This document shows, piece by piece, positions 26,894 through 38,897 of a stretch of DNA of 64,000 nucleotides. Position 1 is the first letter of the stretch, and every line of letters starts with the position of its first letter. A program made the position numbers and the translations under genes. The stretch is taken from positions 62,001-126,000 of the forward strand of contig WAEK01000005.1 in the NCBI GenBank assembly GCA_011634665.1, written 5' to 3'. The notes below the pieces were generated by a model, which saw only the letters and a program-made list of their open reading frames with translations, did no database searches and was not told the DNA's origin. The stretch comes from Mortierella sp. BCC40632. Lineage: Eukaryota; Mortierellomycota; Mortierellomycetes; Mortierellales; Mortierellaceae.

Positions 26894-28847
26894 TCACTGC
26901 AATAGCTTACCAGAAAATCTCGGCCTTGGGAGTCCATTCGCGCTCAATGGTCGTGCTGATCCTGTAACTGTATTTCCAGCTCTGGTCACATTGGCTGTTG
27001 TCGAACTCGGAGGCCCATGGTGAGGTGGTGGAGGCGCATGTCGGCTATTGCCATTTTGCTGCTGGAGCTGCTGCTGCTCCAGCAAGAGATAGTGCATTTG
27101 CATTCGTAGCCCATGACAGACAGCCCGAAGGCTCTGGATCTCCTCTTGCATTCTCATACTCTCCGTCATGATCGCCATGTTTTGTTTGAGTTCGAGCGAG
27201 GCCAGCCCCGCTGTCAGCGTTTCAATCTCGGATCGGATCCTCTCATTCTCAGATATCATTAACTCGCGGGTATCGACAGCATTGGCTCCTCCGACTCCAA
27301 CACTGCTATTGTTGTTGCCGTTACTAATACCATTGCCAAGATTGGCCAACATAGCCTCGTCCATCCCTTCATTGACTTCTCCGTGTGCCATTTCATAAGA
27401 CCCGCCCCTGCTCATGAATTGGTGTGGGCTATTTGGATCTTGACCATATCCCATGAATCCTAGATCGGCTCCACTGCCGATATTAGTTCCATTGCCGAGT
27501 CCCATCCCTGACCTGATAAGACTCAAATCGCCAAACCCATCCATTTGTTGAGTTTGTTGAGTCACGAGCTGAAAGGCTTCTGAGAGCGATCCGACTTGGT
27601 CCCGTACCTGTTGCAGCTGTGGTCGAAGGTCGTAGAGGACTGAGCGTAGCTGTTTGTTCTCATTCTCAAGTGCCTCTGTTTTTGACTTTGAAAGCTCAAG
27701 GAACCCACGAATGCCTTCATAGGGACACTGAGGAATATGAATTGCCTCTAGATCAAACCGTGGTCCAGTCCAAGGACATCCAAACTCTGAAAGGGAGCAA
27801 GGGATGATTTGTCGGGGGCACTTCACAGCATGTTCCATGTGCCGAAGTCGAGTCCTTGTTGTCTCACAGTGAGGACAAGTAACGCTTTCCGCTGGACAAG
27901 TTTTGTGGTGGTCCTAGATTCATTTTTAGATGATTCCATGCAGCGAAAAAAAAAATAAAAAATAAAAAATAAAGATCAGCAAACAATAATAAAAATAATA
28001 AAGCCCAGCTCAGAGTCGATGCATAACAAATAGCTCTTTTAGGAACATGGTTCCTTCGCAGGGGTGTACCGAGAGGAGCGACTTTTGGACTTTGGTGTTG
28101 CACATCAGGCAATCCACCCGTTTATAGGGACAGCTTTCCATATGCTCCGACAGATCCTTCTTTAGCAGCTTTTTGCGGCACTCTTCTACTCGACAGAGGG
28201 TTCCGATATAGACACAGTCATCCCGGAGATGTTTTCCAACTTGAGTCCGCTGACAGATATGATCGCAGCCAAGAGACTTGTGTGGACAATAGACCATAAG
28301 CTCATCACAGATCCTGCTAAGAGCAATCACTTCGTAAAGCGCGTCGGAGTCGATGGTTGCTCTACAGAGGGGACAGTTCGTGCTGACTTGGAGCGCCTGA
28401 ACAATACATACTCGACAGAACGTATGGCTTGTAACAAAAAAAAAAAAAAAAAAAAAAAAAAGAATGTGAGAGCATCCAGGTCCAGTGGAATGAGAAAAGT
28501 CGTTAGGTTTACCATGTCTTGTTCGTCTTTGAAAAAGATGTACGTCCCATCATTCAATCTAAGCGTTCTTTCGTCCATCCATGTCGTATAGCCCGGCTGA
28601 ATGACAACCAAGAGATACTTTAGGGGAAGATCCCTTACCCGCATGGTGCGCTCACCGGCTCGGTAAAGTATTCACAGCACACACTGCACTGGAGGCTGGA
28701 TTGCGTCGGCTCGACATACTGGAGGCTCCGCGAGTCATACAAGGGTTCCTCCGGCTCCTTGTCGCGGATGTTACTTCCTGTGCTAGAGTCTTGTTCATGA
28801 GTCATTTGCGCAAGGATTCTCTGGCAAAGAGAAAGAAAAACGGCCAT
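26894..28847 (-). CDS. RING finger + TRAF-type zinc-finger protein (probable E3 ubiquitin ligase)
   Basis: Three exons (28847-28639, 28427-28070, 27913-26894). A C3HC4 RING runs from CSVCCEYF across the first intron through CGHTFCRVC to NCPLC. TRAF-type zinc fingers follow (YCPHKSLGCDHIC, DHHKTCPAESVTCPHC, IPCSLSEFGCPWTG). Then come a short coiled coil (SKTEALENENKQLRSVL) and a long Q/N/G-rich tail with a second helical segment. RING plus TRAF fingers usually means a ubiquitin ligase with a substrate- or partner-binding tail. Two in-frame ATGs are possible (28847 or 28805); the first gives 528 residues. The reading frame stops at 26894, but a good donor (GTAAGC) lies 14 bases before the stop, so a different last exon cannot be excluded. 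The start codon lies only 46 bases from the left end of a Mutator-like element. The first intron holds a 26-base A-run. Confidence 0.82.
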
Positions 28848-28884
28848 GGGCCTCTCAATTCGATAGAATTTATGAACAGTCACG

Positions 28885-28893
28885 CTTTTTTTT
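28885..28893. repeat. Target-site duplication, left copy
   Basis: The 9-base sequence CTTTTTTTT directly abuts the left terminal inverted repeat and is repeated at 32786-32794. Nine bases is the usual Mutator-like duplication size. Its low complexity makes chance possible. Confidence 0.6.
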
Positions 28894-28915
28894 GAGTGTC
28901 CTTATGTTCCAACCC
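28894..28915. repeat. Left terminal inverted repeat of Mutator-like element
   Basis: Twenty-two bases containing GTCCTTATGTTCCAACCC. They match the right end in inverted orientation with one mismatch. Confidence 0.88.
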
Positions 28916-29025
28916 CACAAGGTCGGCATTTTTTAAATTCTGTTACGTCACTTCAAGGACAAAAGTCCATCGCCCACCCATACTCACAATCACTCCTTCC
29001 ATCACTTCCCTCGCGTCCCATAAGA

Positions 29026-31969
29026 ATGGTCAAGTCTCGCATCCAAAGCGAGCTGCCAGCCGAGACAATGCCCCACACCATTGAAGACACTGTTCGAATA
29101 AACAACGAAAAGGAAGCTGCTGAGATCGAGATAGCTTTGTCGTTAGTAGTCTGCGGAAGCTGGTAAGCCTCCCTTGCCTTTGCCTTGGATTGAATGAAGA
29201 AGAGGATGATACACCTTCATCGGTCTGGTAATCCATATTTCTCTCCCTTTAGGCCGCCCTTTTCGAGAGCGAATCAAGTCTAGACTTTCATGATGATTCT
29301 AATAGCACCGAAAGCCCTGACCCTGCCGATGAATGTAGCATTAGTCCGGAAGAAAAAGACATGGGCAGTTCTGAGGAACGCGAGGCCGATCCCGCTGAAG
29401 ATGAAATATGTGAGGTCGAGGCTGATACAGGCTCGATTGATTCCATCTTCGACATTGCGCCCAAGATAGCTATGGCAGAAGGGACGCCGATTGAGGTGAG
29501 TAAGCGTAATACTCGACTACCTTGGCCCTCGTTTCAATACGACCGTACACTGAAAAGACCTAATAAAAAACAACTGCTTCCGCTAATTCTTCAGCGAATG
29601 CAAAAACAAATATCTGAAGACTTGCACGAGTTTGCGCTAAAGAAGATTCAGGAAAAATTGTTAAAGGATGATTTCATTCAACAAGAAGGACTTCATGTTA
29701 CAGACAAGGTAGCTCACTTCACGATAGCCGCCGACAAGTACGGGGAATGGCTACAACAACATCAGGCCGAGATATCTACCAACTTTGTCCAGGTGAAGAG
29801 TGCTTACAAGTATGTCAGTGAGGAGAAGAAAGGAGACACGCGGTCGTACCTGCAATGCCAGTGTGCCGGCCAAAAGCGAGTCATCAAAGGCAGGAAGCTC
29901 GGAGGAAAGTCTGGGAAGCCTAGAGTCCGCAAACAGAGCATTAGGAAAGGATGTCAATCAAAAATTCGGGTCATTACTCAAAAGGTACCTGGAACAGATG
30001 GGACAAGTCAAACTGTATGCCAGATTGCCTATCGTTTCGGCCATAATCACGACGTGGGAAGCTTTACTGGCCTGGGGAACTCGCCAAAAGTCTGCTGCTA
30101 TCAAGGAGACTATTAGGAAGCTTATTCTGGGGGGCTCAACAATCTCTATGGTGATGAATCAACTCACAATGGAGCATGACAAGTTTATGCAGGTCATGCG
30201 AGCAAAAGACCGCTTCTCTCGCGACGACTTTATTACATACGACGATGTCTACAACATCTGGCATTCCGTAATGGCCAAAAGATGAGGAAAGACAAAGACC
30301 CCGTGCTATCATCAATGAAGTGGATGGAGGAGCTTGAGCATGACGGCGGGTTCACCTACTACGACAAGGAGGACCGAACCAGTGGCCTCTACTTTGGGTT
30401 CGCCACAATGTGGCAAATGACACAGTTGAAGGCGCATGGAAGAACCATCTGCTTTGATGGGACTCATGACATTTTCGGGTACTGTGCATACGTGCGATTC
30501 TTTGACTGTCAGCTAGCTCTCCTTCTTGAGCCAGAGCACTTATATGCGGTACTTCTGTGTGCATAGGCAAAAGACCAATCTTTTCACCCTCGTCGTCAAG
30601 AATACGAGTACAGGATTCGGGGTTCCAGTGGCATTCCTCTTGACAAAGACAACAGAGAACTCTACCCTCGTTGGATGGCTAAGGGCCCTTCGAAGCAAGA
30701 TGACTGAAATCTTTTCCTCGCCTGGCAGCTTGTACACATACAAGCCGAACGCTGTGATAACGGATCAAGGCAACGTTGAGATTCTGGCAATCAAGACGGC
30801 TTTCGCAGAAAATCACGTCCCCATTTTCTTCTGCGCTTGGCATGTGTATCGTATTTGGGAACGCGAGGCTAGAACTCGTTTGAGTGGCATTTCCCACCTT
30901 CCTGTGGAGCAGAGAAAAGCTCTGAGGGATGAGGTAGGCGTCGCTAAGATGCCTTTTGGTACTTTCCCTAGTGCTATTGGCCACTAACATACCTTGCTCT
31001 GTGATAGGTGGTTGCCGAGCTTCGCATGATCCAGAGAGAGCCTACTCACTCAAAAGCCATGTTGCGTATTCAAGAGTACCGAGAAAAATGGAAAGAACAG
31101 ACCGATCTAATACACTACCTGAACAAGCGATATTTTGGATCAGAGCAAGATGAGGATGTCGCCCGGATTCAGAGCCCTTGGATGCTATGCTATCGACAGG
31201 AAGTTTCGTACTCGTCCATAGACACAAACAACTTTATTGAGTCCTGGCACAACATCCTCAAGCGACATTTCTTCCGAGATCGGCATCAGCGGCGCCCAGA
31301 CACCGTCATTTACATCCTGGCTTTCATGGCTGTCCCCCACTTTCAGCAAAAGTGTATCCGTGGTATCATGAAATCAGGTCGCATGAACCCTGCGCAGAAG
31401 ATTGAGGCGCGCTTCAGAATTGTGGCCGAAAACACATTCAAACAAGAGAGTCTTATGGATTTGTTGGTGAACCAATGACGCAGATCAATGATACATTGCT
31501 TCGAGTGGAGTCTTTTACGGCAGAAGGGACGACTTATGACATTCAGATCGATTTTAGTAGACTGGCGTTTGGCGAGATCATCAGCTGTACATGTCCATAT
31601 TTCCGTATGAATGCCAGTTCCTGCAAGCATATAGCCCTCGTCATGATTCAAATACCAGAGCTACAGTTACGATGCGATGACATTTATTCTCAAGATCAAG
31701 TTGACAGGCCGGACAACAAACGCTCATTGTTGGATGCAGCTCATAACGATTACCTGGAGTATATGGACCATATCAACGATCCAGAGCCGGAGCCTAGGTC
31801 AAATTCTCGATCCATCAATTTCCAGCGTCTTGGCACCCTTTTGCCCCTCCTAGATAAAGATGTTCCCCAGGCAGGTGAAGAAGCGATAGATGAGACTCTA
31901 GCAAGACTGGTCCGCTTAGTCGAAGAGCATACTCAGCTGAAGTTCAAGAGGCAGCGACAGAAATACTAG
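29026..31969 (+). pseudogene. Frameshifted MULE transposase
   Basis: The coding pieces are a short first exon from ATG 29026, a second from about 29253, a phase-consistent intron at 30479-30566 and another at about 30934-31006. The domains are a FAR1/GCM-type zinc module (QCQCAG, RKGCQSKIRV, GHNHDVG), a DDE catalytic core with Asp in CFDGTHDIF (near 30456), Asp in ITDQGN (30763) and Glu in NFIESWH (31239), and a SWIM finger (SCTCPYF ... SCKHIAL, 31586-31630). The frame breaks near 30075, 30284 and 31470 by single-base changes that no intron explains. The catalytic residues are all kept. An AATAAA lies 12 bases after the stop. The junction of the first exon is uncertain. It is a mobile-element gene, not a host gene. 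Confidence 0.85.
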
Positions 31970-32763
31970 ATTACTGTAATCAATAAACGTCTGCGTAGGA
32001 GCGACTGCATCTCAAACCCTCTGTTCCCTCGTCTCTTAACGCTAACTCAGCCTAAGAAGTCCCAATACCTTTCTTAGGCGACTTTAAAGAATGATGATTG
32101 ACATCATTTTTTTTTTTATTCAGTCCCCCAGATCTTGGCCAATTCCTATCTAAAGGCACGAGTTATTAACTGGAAGGATAGAAAATGCGTCTAGCTAATG
32201 TCCGGGGCGAGTAAGTAGGCAATTTTGGGCGAAACAGCAGCTACTCTATGGTAGTATCTTGACTTGTAAGGATTTTTGACGTCCATCACCGGCTTCAAAT
32301 CGCATTTTCTCCTCAACCAGCTAAGCAATCTCAGAGATAATGGTATTTATGAGTTCTCTAGACTCTACTCTAATACTTTTGTTAATGAAGTATGAAGAAA
32401 AAGAGAAGTTCTGAATATCAATAATTGATTGAACAAAAAAGTGCACTTTTGATTTCTAGTCAATAGACTATTTTGCTAGACGTGTCCCTCAACCCCAGTT
32501 TTTTGTCCAGGGGAGATCCATACTTTTCTCTCCACCTGAAAAATTTACATAGACGGGTGTAAAAAAATCATCTCTACAATATCTCTTTAGGACTCAACAT
32601 CTAAAATCCACTCCCAAGGGTACTTCACTTAGAGACAACTGCTGGAATAGTACCTTCACCTTTGACTATGCGTTAGGTGAACGCTGATTGGCTATCTGAT
32701 ACCCATTGATTTTACTTAGAAAAAGTCAAATTTTGGAGGGAGGGTGGCGGATGGCTTGGGGAT

Positions 32764-32785
32764 GGGTTGGAACATAAGGACTCTC
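32764..32785. repeat. Right terminal inverted repeat of Mutator-like element
   Basis: Inverted copy of 28894-28915. It ends 21 bases before the PEX11 stop codon (minus strand). Confidence 0.88.
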
Positions 32786-32794
32786 CTTTTTTTT
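32786..32794. repeat. Target-site duplication, right copy
   Basis: Direct repeat of 28885-28893 (C followed by eight T) at the outer edge of the right inverted repeat. Confidence 0.6.
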
Positions 32795-32806
32795 TATTTG
32801 AGATGA

Positions 32807-34448
32807 TTAAGATGATTTCCACGCAACATAGAACTGTGCAAGAGCGGCGACACCTCCAAAGATACCAACACCCACATCAGGGAAAGTGCTGTTTTCTAAG
32901 CTCCAGTGCACTGTCAAGGGCAGGTATCCCGTATTAATGATCGTGTTGATCACAATGCCTGTCTTTTCTGCCTTCAGGCTCGCCAACTCTGCCTTGTACT
33001 CAGTCTTGTCCACTGGCTGTCCAGCCTTCTTCGCCTTCAACTCAGCCTCCTTGCCCTTTGCCTCAACACTCGCGCGCTTGCGTTTGTGGATGCGGTATTC
33101 CTCTGCAAGATGGACAAACTGCAAGAGGACATATGCAGCCCAGAAGCGGCAAGACCAGATAGCAATCTTGTTGGTCTTTTCCATTGAGATAGGGATGACC
33201 TCATGGGCACCAAGCCAGTAAGTGTGCTCGAGAGGATAGTAGATCAAGTTGCAAATGTTTTGCAGACGATCCAAGAGGAGCAGCAATGGGCTGGGCGAAG
33301 GGTTGTTGTCAACATACTGCATCCACTGAATCAAGGGCAAAAGTCCTAAAAACAAAAATCATCACACAGAATCCAGGTTAGAAGAGAGAGAAGAGAAAAA
33401 AAGGGTTGCAATAATCCCCTAGAATCTGAAACGTACCAAAGTATCGGAGAAGGATGCGGAAGTCTGAGATGGGTCCAGCGAGGTTCTTGATTCTCTGGGC
33501 GGTCGAATCACGGCCACGCTTAAGGTAGAACCAAATGAAGATTTTGGAGAAGTATTGGATGACCTGTCAAGAGAGAAAAAAACGAGTAACAGCGAGCGTC
33601 AGTGATTCCGTCTTTGAACTTCCCTCTGTCTCTCCCCCGCCATTTTCCTTTGGATATTGAACACTTCGGGAAAACACGGTGGAGCGAGGGAATGAGTCGT
33701 AATAATGCTCCCACGATGGGTGGTCCCAGTGTCCACCTATCAGGGAAAAATAAGCTCGTCTCCACATTGCCCGCAAAACCCCCCTCCTCAATCTCTTTTC
33801 CTCAAAGTCTGAGACGACCCTGTGCGTTTGAGCCAAGAAAAGTCCCCTTTTCCACTTATTCCCAAAAAAAAAAAAGTACTCAAGCGCTCCGTCCAGCACA
33901 GTGCTCCGAGCGTCAGTGTCTTGATGTGCCCTATTTCCATCACTGTCCTTGAGGAAGTACCAACTGTTTGCGCTTAGAAAAGAGTCCAGAGGGATCATGC
34001 ACCACATGAAAAACATTTTGGTGGGCCCTTGGGAAAGATCAGTCTGATCTGCAATAATTGCGTGCTACTCCTTGGTGGTGGACGTAAAGGTAAAGAAAAA
34101 GAGAAAAAGAAGAAAAAAAAGACCGATCTGGGACGAGGGTGTTCGTTGCAAGTGATCGGCCACAATATTGCCTTTGGTGATTGTTTACACTCTCAACAAA
34201 AAGGTTTCTTCCACGAGATTGCTGCTTCATTGACTCTGGGAATGTTGGAAATGTACCCTTGTCTCGACCGATGTTGAATAGATGGCAGACATGGACCTCT
34301 CTCTTCGCCTCCCAACTTCTTGTGAACAAAGAAGACTCCGAAAACCAGCGCCGGACTTTTGTCTAAAGAATGGAGGGAACACACATCGACTCCTCTCACC
34401 CTATTTGGGTCTCAAGTGTATCCCTGAATGTTCACACGGCTCCTCTCC

Positions 34449-34487
<39 letters not shown>

Positions 34488-34728
34488 CTTTCTTAATGAT
34501 GTGAACAATGGACCATGAAAAAAGAGGACATTGTCATACCATCAAGAACTTGTCTGTGCCTCGGACTTGGCTCAGGAACCGAACGAGGTGGTCCAAGGTC
34601 TCACTAGCAGGGAAGAGCTTGCCGAGCGCAAGGATGCTCGAGCTATCCTTCTTGTTCTTACGAGCAACACCCTTTTGGGCATCTTGTTGAGATGCCGATT
34701 CTTGTTCTTGTTTAGAGGGAGCGGCCAT
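32807..34728 (-). CDS. PEX11: Peroxisomal membrane protein PEX11
   Basis: Three exons (34728-34540, 33563-33437, 33345-32807) join to 284 residues. The N-terminal ETLDHLVRFLSQVRGTDKF, the central FRILLRYFG and the C-terminal membrane segment near IINTGYLPLTVHWSLENS are hallmarks of the PEX11 family. These proteins elongate and divide peroxisomes. The first 25 residues are a charged, Gln-rich extension. Between the two halves there is a lysine-rich helical stretch (KRASVEAKGKEAELKAKK). The first intron is 976 bases, long for this window, and carries a 36-base homopolymer at 34452-34487. The 3' untranslated region must run into the Mutator-like element, which begins 21 bases after the stop. Confidence 0.9.
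34452..34487. repeat. Poly-T tract (36) in PEX11 intron 1
   Basis: Uninterrupted T on the plus strand, A in the sense of the gene, near the 5' end of the long first intron. Confidence 0.95.
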
Positions 34729-35104
34729 GAGAGGGAAAATGTGAGTGGGAAAGTAATGGAGGAATGAGAACTTCGGGGAGAGAGGAGAGAGGACGAGAGA
34801 GAAAAAAGAAAGGAGAGGGTGGGACGGAGAGCTCTCTCCGGAGTCAAACACTCGTGGCGAATCCAAAGCACGTGAACGAGATCGTTCTGTGATCCGGATT
34901 GATTTTTTTTTTTTTTTTATTGTTTTATTCGATCGTCAAGTATCAAGAAAGAAAGAAGGAAAGAAAACTGTAGCGTGGCATGAAGAGAGTTCTGGGGGCT
35001 CATAAACAAAGACAGTGGGGCTCAGTATCCTAAAGGGGAAAAAAAGAGAGGAGGGGAATATCTTTTTTTTTTCTTTGACTCTTTTATCTCATCAGTTTTC
35101 ATTA
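34729..35104. other. Short intergenic region (PEX11 promoter, F-box gene 3' end)
   Basis: The region holds GA-rich leader sequence just upstream of PEX11 and a T-run near 34903-34919. No gene is visible. Confidence 0.5.
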
Positions 35105-37967
35105 CTAGTGGTGGTCATTAGCATTAGCGTTAGCGTTAGTTGTGGTCGTTACGGTCATTGGGGTTGCTGTAGTTGTTGTTGTCATAGTCGTTGTCGTTGT
35201 TGTCCCTGTAAGTGTCTGCGCTGATGTAAGTGGTATTGAGAAGGAGTGCGAAGACATCGCCACTGTTCCGCCGGATACTGAAGCCCCCATGCTCGAACTG
35301 GTAAGGTTGTTAGATTGGATGGATGCGCTCATGGCTGCCAACTCGACCTTAAATTCCACAAGCCGTTTCTGGAGCTCAGGACAGAGCTCGACTAGGACTC
35401 GCCTTGAAGCAAATCGGTACAATGTTGCCATATCTGTTACCAGTAGACACTGCTTGATCTCCAATACGGCCAAGTTAGGACAAAGTTGCATCAAAGCCCG
35501 AACGGATGCGCTTGTCAGCATAGTGCAACTATTCAGCGAGATTCTAGGATGTTATAGAGTTGTATTGAGTTAGAGGAACAAAAGATGCTTGAAGGTCAGA
35601 CACTCTTGTTCAGAAAGTTGATGAATAATTTTCACTTACCGGTGAAGCCCGGATCGAGAAAACCGAGCAATATCAATGACTGCATCATCATCCATTGCAC
35701 AGCCTGCTAGTCCAAGTGTGTTGAGGCTGGTGTTCTTGGCAATCTCAACGATCGATTTTCCAGTAACTCGGCCAGCAGCAGTGACGCGCCCCACATTCAA
35801 ATGCCAGAGCTCTTTGCAATGCATGGCCACTAGGATAAGACTTTGATCCGAGACGTTGGAGCACGCCCTAAGATCAAGATGTCGTAGACGTGGGCAGCGC
35901 AAAGCAACATCACTTATACCAGTGTCTGTGACTTTGGCGCATCCTGGCATCAATAAATGCTGTAGCTGTGGACAATTCTCGGCGATGGCCATCACAATCT
36001 TGTCTGTCAGTTTCTCACAGATATAAAACTCGACCGTGTTCAGTTGATGAAACCATGAAGCTAATGGAAGGATGTCAGAGTCCTCAATCAGCTTGAGCTT
36101 ATGGAGGACCACCTTTTTGACAGTGATAGCGCGTTCATGCAGTCGTTTCTGCATCGCAGACTTGGAGCATATTGAACCTTCTAGCATCGGTTCAGTTACA
36201 CAAGCCTCCCCTCTATTCGTGGACCGAACGACTTCTGCTGTTTGACGGCCCCCACCCAGCTGTTGACCGCTCTCTAACAGGGTCTGTCTTTGAGATAGCG
36301 GACTTTGTTGTTGCTGGTGAAGGTTACGCTCGATTCCTAGGTACTCTACAGTGTCGGTTCGCTTCAAGAGATCCACAAACAACTCAAGCTTGGCAGGGTT
36401 CTTGAAACGGATCTCGCGCCAAAGCGTCTTTTGAGCGACCAAGTACCACTGTTTACAGACTAACAGACACGAGTGAATCTCCCGCTGCGAATAGTCTTCG
36501 GAAGGGGTTAGATCGACAAGGCACTGAAAGATCAAATGAAGGATCTCTGGCAGTTGGATTGGGGACGGGCGCGGATAAATTTCGGCAAGAGAGCTCGAGA
36601 GGCCTGAACTCATCTTGTCCAGTGTACTGTGATGACGACAACGGCGCCTTGGTCGACGGTACCTCCGGTGCTCCTTACTTTGGTCATACCGGCGCTTGTA
36701 GAGCTCCATCTCTACCTCGTCCGTGAGCATAGCATCATGGTTTGCATAGTAATCTTCGCACTCAGTCTCGATCTCCTCGTCGTATTCTGAAACAGTGTCG
36801 TCATAGTCCATACCGCTGTCATTGTCTCCATGCTCTTCACATTCATATCCCTCTTCATTATCATCGCCCTGTTCACATTCGTGTTCATCTGCAGCATTGA
36901 TCCCCGTGAGATTCACCGCTGTCTCTTGCGACTTTGTGGAAAAGGTTGAGCCACGCCTGGGGGTACCTACACCAACCCCGTCTCCAGGAACAACAGATTT
37001 GAAGAAACTGAGCCGTCTTCGGAAAACATCCTGCTGACTAGCATTGACCAGAGACAGGGGCGTGGTGGAAGTACAGACAGGGGTATGCCCTGTGAGGTGT
37101 TGTCGATACTGTCGTGAGTTGCTTGCGAATCCACGTCCGCGGTCAACACTGCCCTTACGACCTTTACCATAGCCTGTGTGATCACTGTGGATACTCTCAC
37201 CAGCGATGCTGCTGACAATAGACGCCCGACGGTGATTATAGTGGTTTGGGTCACATGAGGACGTAGCACCCGATCGAATGCTAGCCCCCGAGATACTAGA
37301 AGACCTTCCTGGTCGGCTGCTCTTGGCACTCCGTCCACCGCTACCTGCACTGGAGCTACTGTTGACAGAAGATGTGGTCATTGTGCTGTTGTTCCGTTTC
37401 CTCTGACGGAAAGGCTGTTCTGGCCGATATTCGACATCCTTATGTCGGTGTTGCTGGTTGTTGCGGTGATTCGAGTGTGTCCACGGTGCGGAGCTTCCAC
37501 TGCAATCACCAAGGCTGCTGCTACTGCAGCAACTACATTCACACTCGCCACTGGATCCACTTTCATCCGTTTCCTGATCCGAACTGGATGATCCTGGTCC
37601 TCCTGACCCCGATCTTGGTCCATGTCCAGAAAAGGATGACTTTGAAGGCGAACAAGCCTGAGAGACATCCGCCTCTTGCCTCAAGCTAACTGCCCCGTGT
37701 CCAACAGAAGTGACGGCATTCCAAGGTTGAGCCTTTCTTGGTTCATGGAGTGAGTGGTGGTGCTGGTGGCGGTGACGACGTTGCGGTTGACTTTGAGACG
37801 ACTCCGTACCGCTAGAGCTTGAGTTGGAGCCATTGGTGAACACCTTGATAAACCGACGGAGACTTCCTGCCCAAAATGAGGACGAAGCCGATGGCGTAGA
37901 ACCCGTGGTATGTGACTGGCTGCGGACTCGCTGGGACCGATCGGGCAGCTGTTGTTGCTGTTGCTGT

Positions 37968-37999
<32 letters not shown>

Positions 38000-38458
38000 A
38001 GTGTGATGATGGTGGTGGTGGTGATGTGTATGATGGTGGTGCAGGAAACGCTGCTCACTTCGGGCACTTGAATGCCGTCGGCAATGGTGCGAGTGGTGGC
38101 CTTGATGATAGTGATTAGGCGGCGCAATAGTCGAGGAAGAAGAAGTGGAGGACGATGAGGACGACATAGACGACTCTGCCAAATCGACCGAGGACATGGA
38201 TGGAGCGTGCACAGAGCGCTGACGGTGGTGGCCTGCACTACCTTGGGGCGCGCTGTCACCTGCATCGACAACTTGCTGACACTGTGCAGAGGACTTTGAG
38301 AATCCATTCATGTCGATTGGTGTTGCCTGTGTCTCGTCTACAGAGGACATGGCGTCGTCCGACATATCCATGTTTTGTCGGAATCGATGACTAGTTGTTG
38401 GTAACTTTTTCGAGCTGTCGTTATTGTCTAAGGAAGATCGGTCGATGGGATGACCCAT
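35105..38458 (-). CDS. F-box/leucine-rich-repeat protein (SCF adaptor)
   Basis: Two exons (38458-35640, 35543-35105) give 1085 residues. The first 600 are disordered: Ser-rich blocks, a His run, an 18-residue Gln run near residues 160-180 and an acidic stretch. An F-box follows (LPEILHLIFQCLVDL ... SCLLVCKQWYLVAQKTLWREI). Leucine-rich repeats of the Cys-containing type come next (LVAMHCKELWHLNVG, ALRCPRLRHLDLRACSNVSD). The last exon adds one more repeat and ends in a Thr-rich tail. F-box/LRR proteins (Grr1, FBXL type) bring substrates to the SCF ubiquitin ligase. The target cannot be predicted. The His and Gln runs are encoded by uninterrupted or nearly uninterrupted repeats, so their length may vary between strains. 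Confidence 0.85.
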
Positions 38459-38858
38459 AGACAGGAAGCAGTGTGTAATAGACGGTCCTTGCGAGAACGA
38501 AGAAGCTGTGGGTGTGAAGACAACAAAGAGAGGCAGATCGGCTAAAGATCGTTAGAGACCGTAAAAGGAGGAGGAGAGCGGCTGTAGTGACTAGTGGAGT
38601 ACCCAACAGATACAAAGTGGATTTGAGAACAGAAGAGGCTGCGAGAAAAAAGGTGAGAAGCAAAGAAAAGAAAGGCTGCGTTGTTCAGACGCCAGGATGG
38701 AAGCAGGTCCGTCACTGGGAGGCATGCAGCCAGCCATGCGATCGATTGCATCCAAGGGCGCCAGACATCGGGACAGAAAGGGAACGAGCTGCACTACTGC
38801 ACCGCAGCCGGCGCTGCCGTGTCAGTTCACACTGGACAAGGACGGATGGAGACCCGCG

Positions 38859-38897
<39 letters not shown>

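Larger units (their letters stand above)
28894..32785 (+). mobile_element. Mutator-like DNA transposon (MULE), decayed, about 3.9 kb
   Basis: The element is bounded by 22-base terminal inverted repeats with one mismatch and a 9-base direct repeat. Its plus-strand cargo encodes a MULE transposase with a zinc DNA-binding module, a DDE core and a SWIM finger. Three frameshifts show it is not autonomous now. About 800 bases of AT-rich, apparently non-coding DNA (31970-32763) follow the transposase. The element sits in a short gap between two minus-strand genes: PEX11 stops 21 bases to its right, and the RING/TRAF gene starts 46 bases to its left. The intact repeats suggest insertion was not very ancient. 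Confidence 0.87.

Noticed and set aside
37681..38307. 208-residue minus-strand ORF in a second frame of the F-box gene
   Set aside because: Shadow of the low-complexity coding sequence; the main frame continues through.
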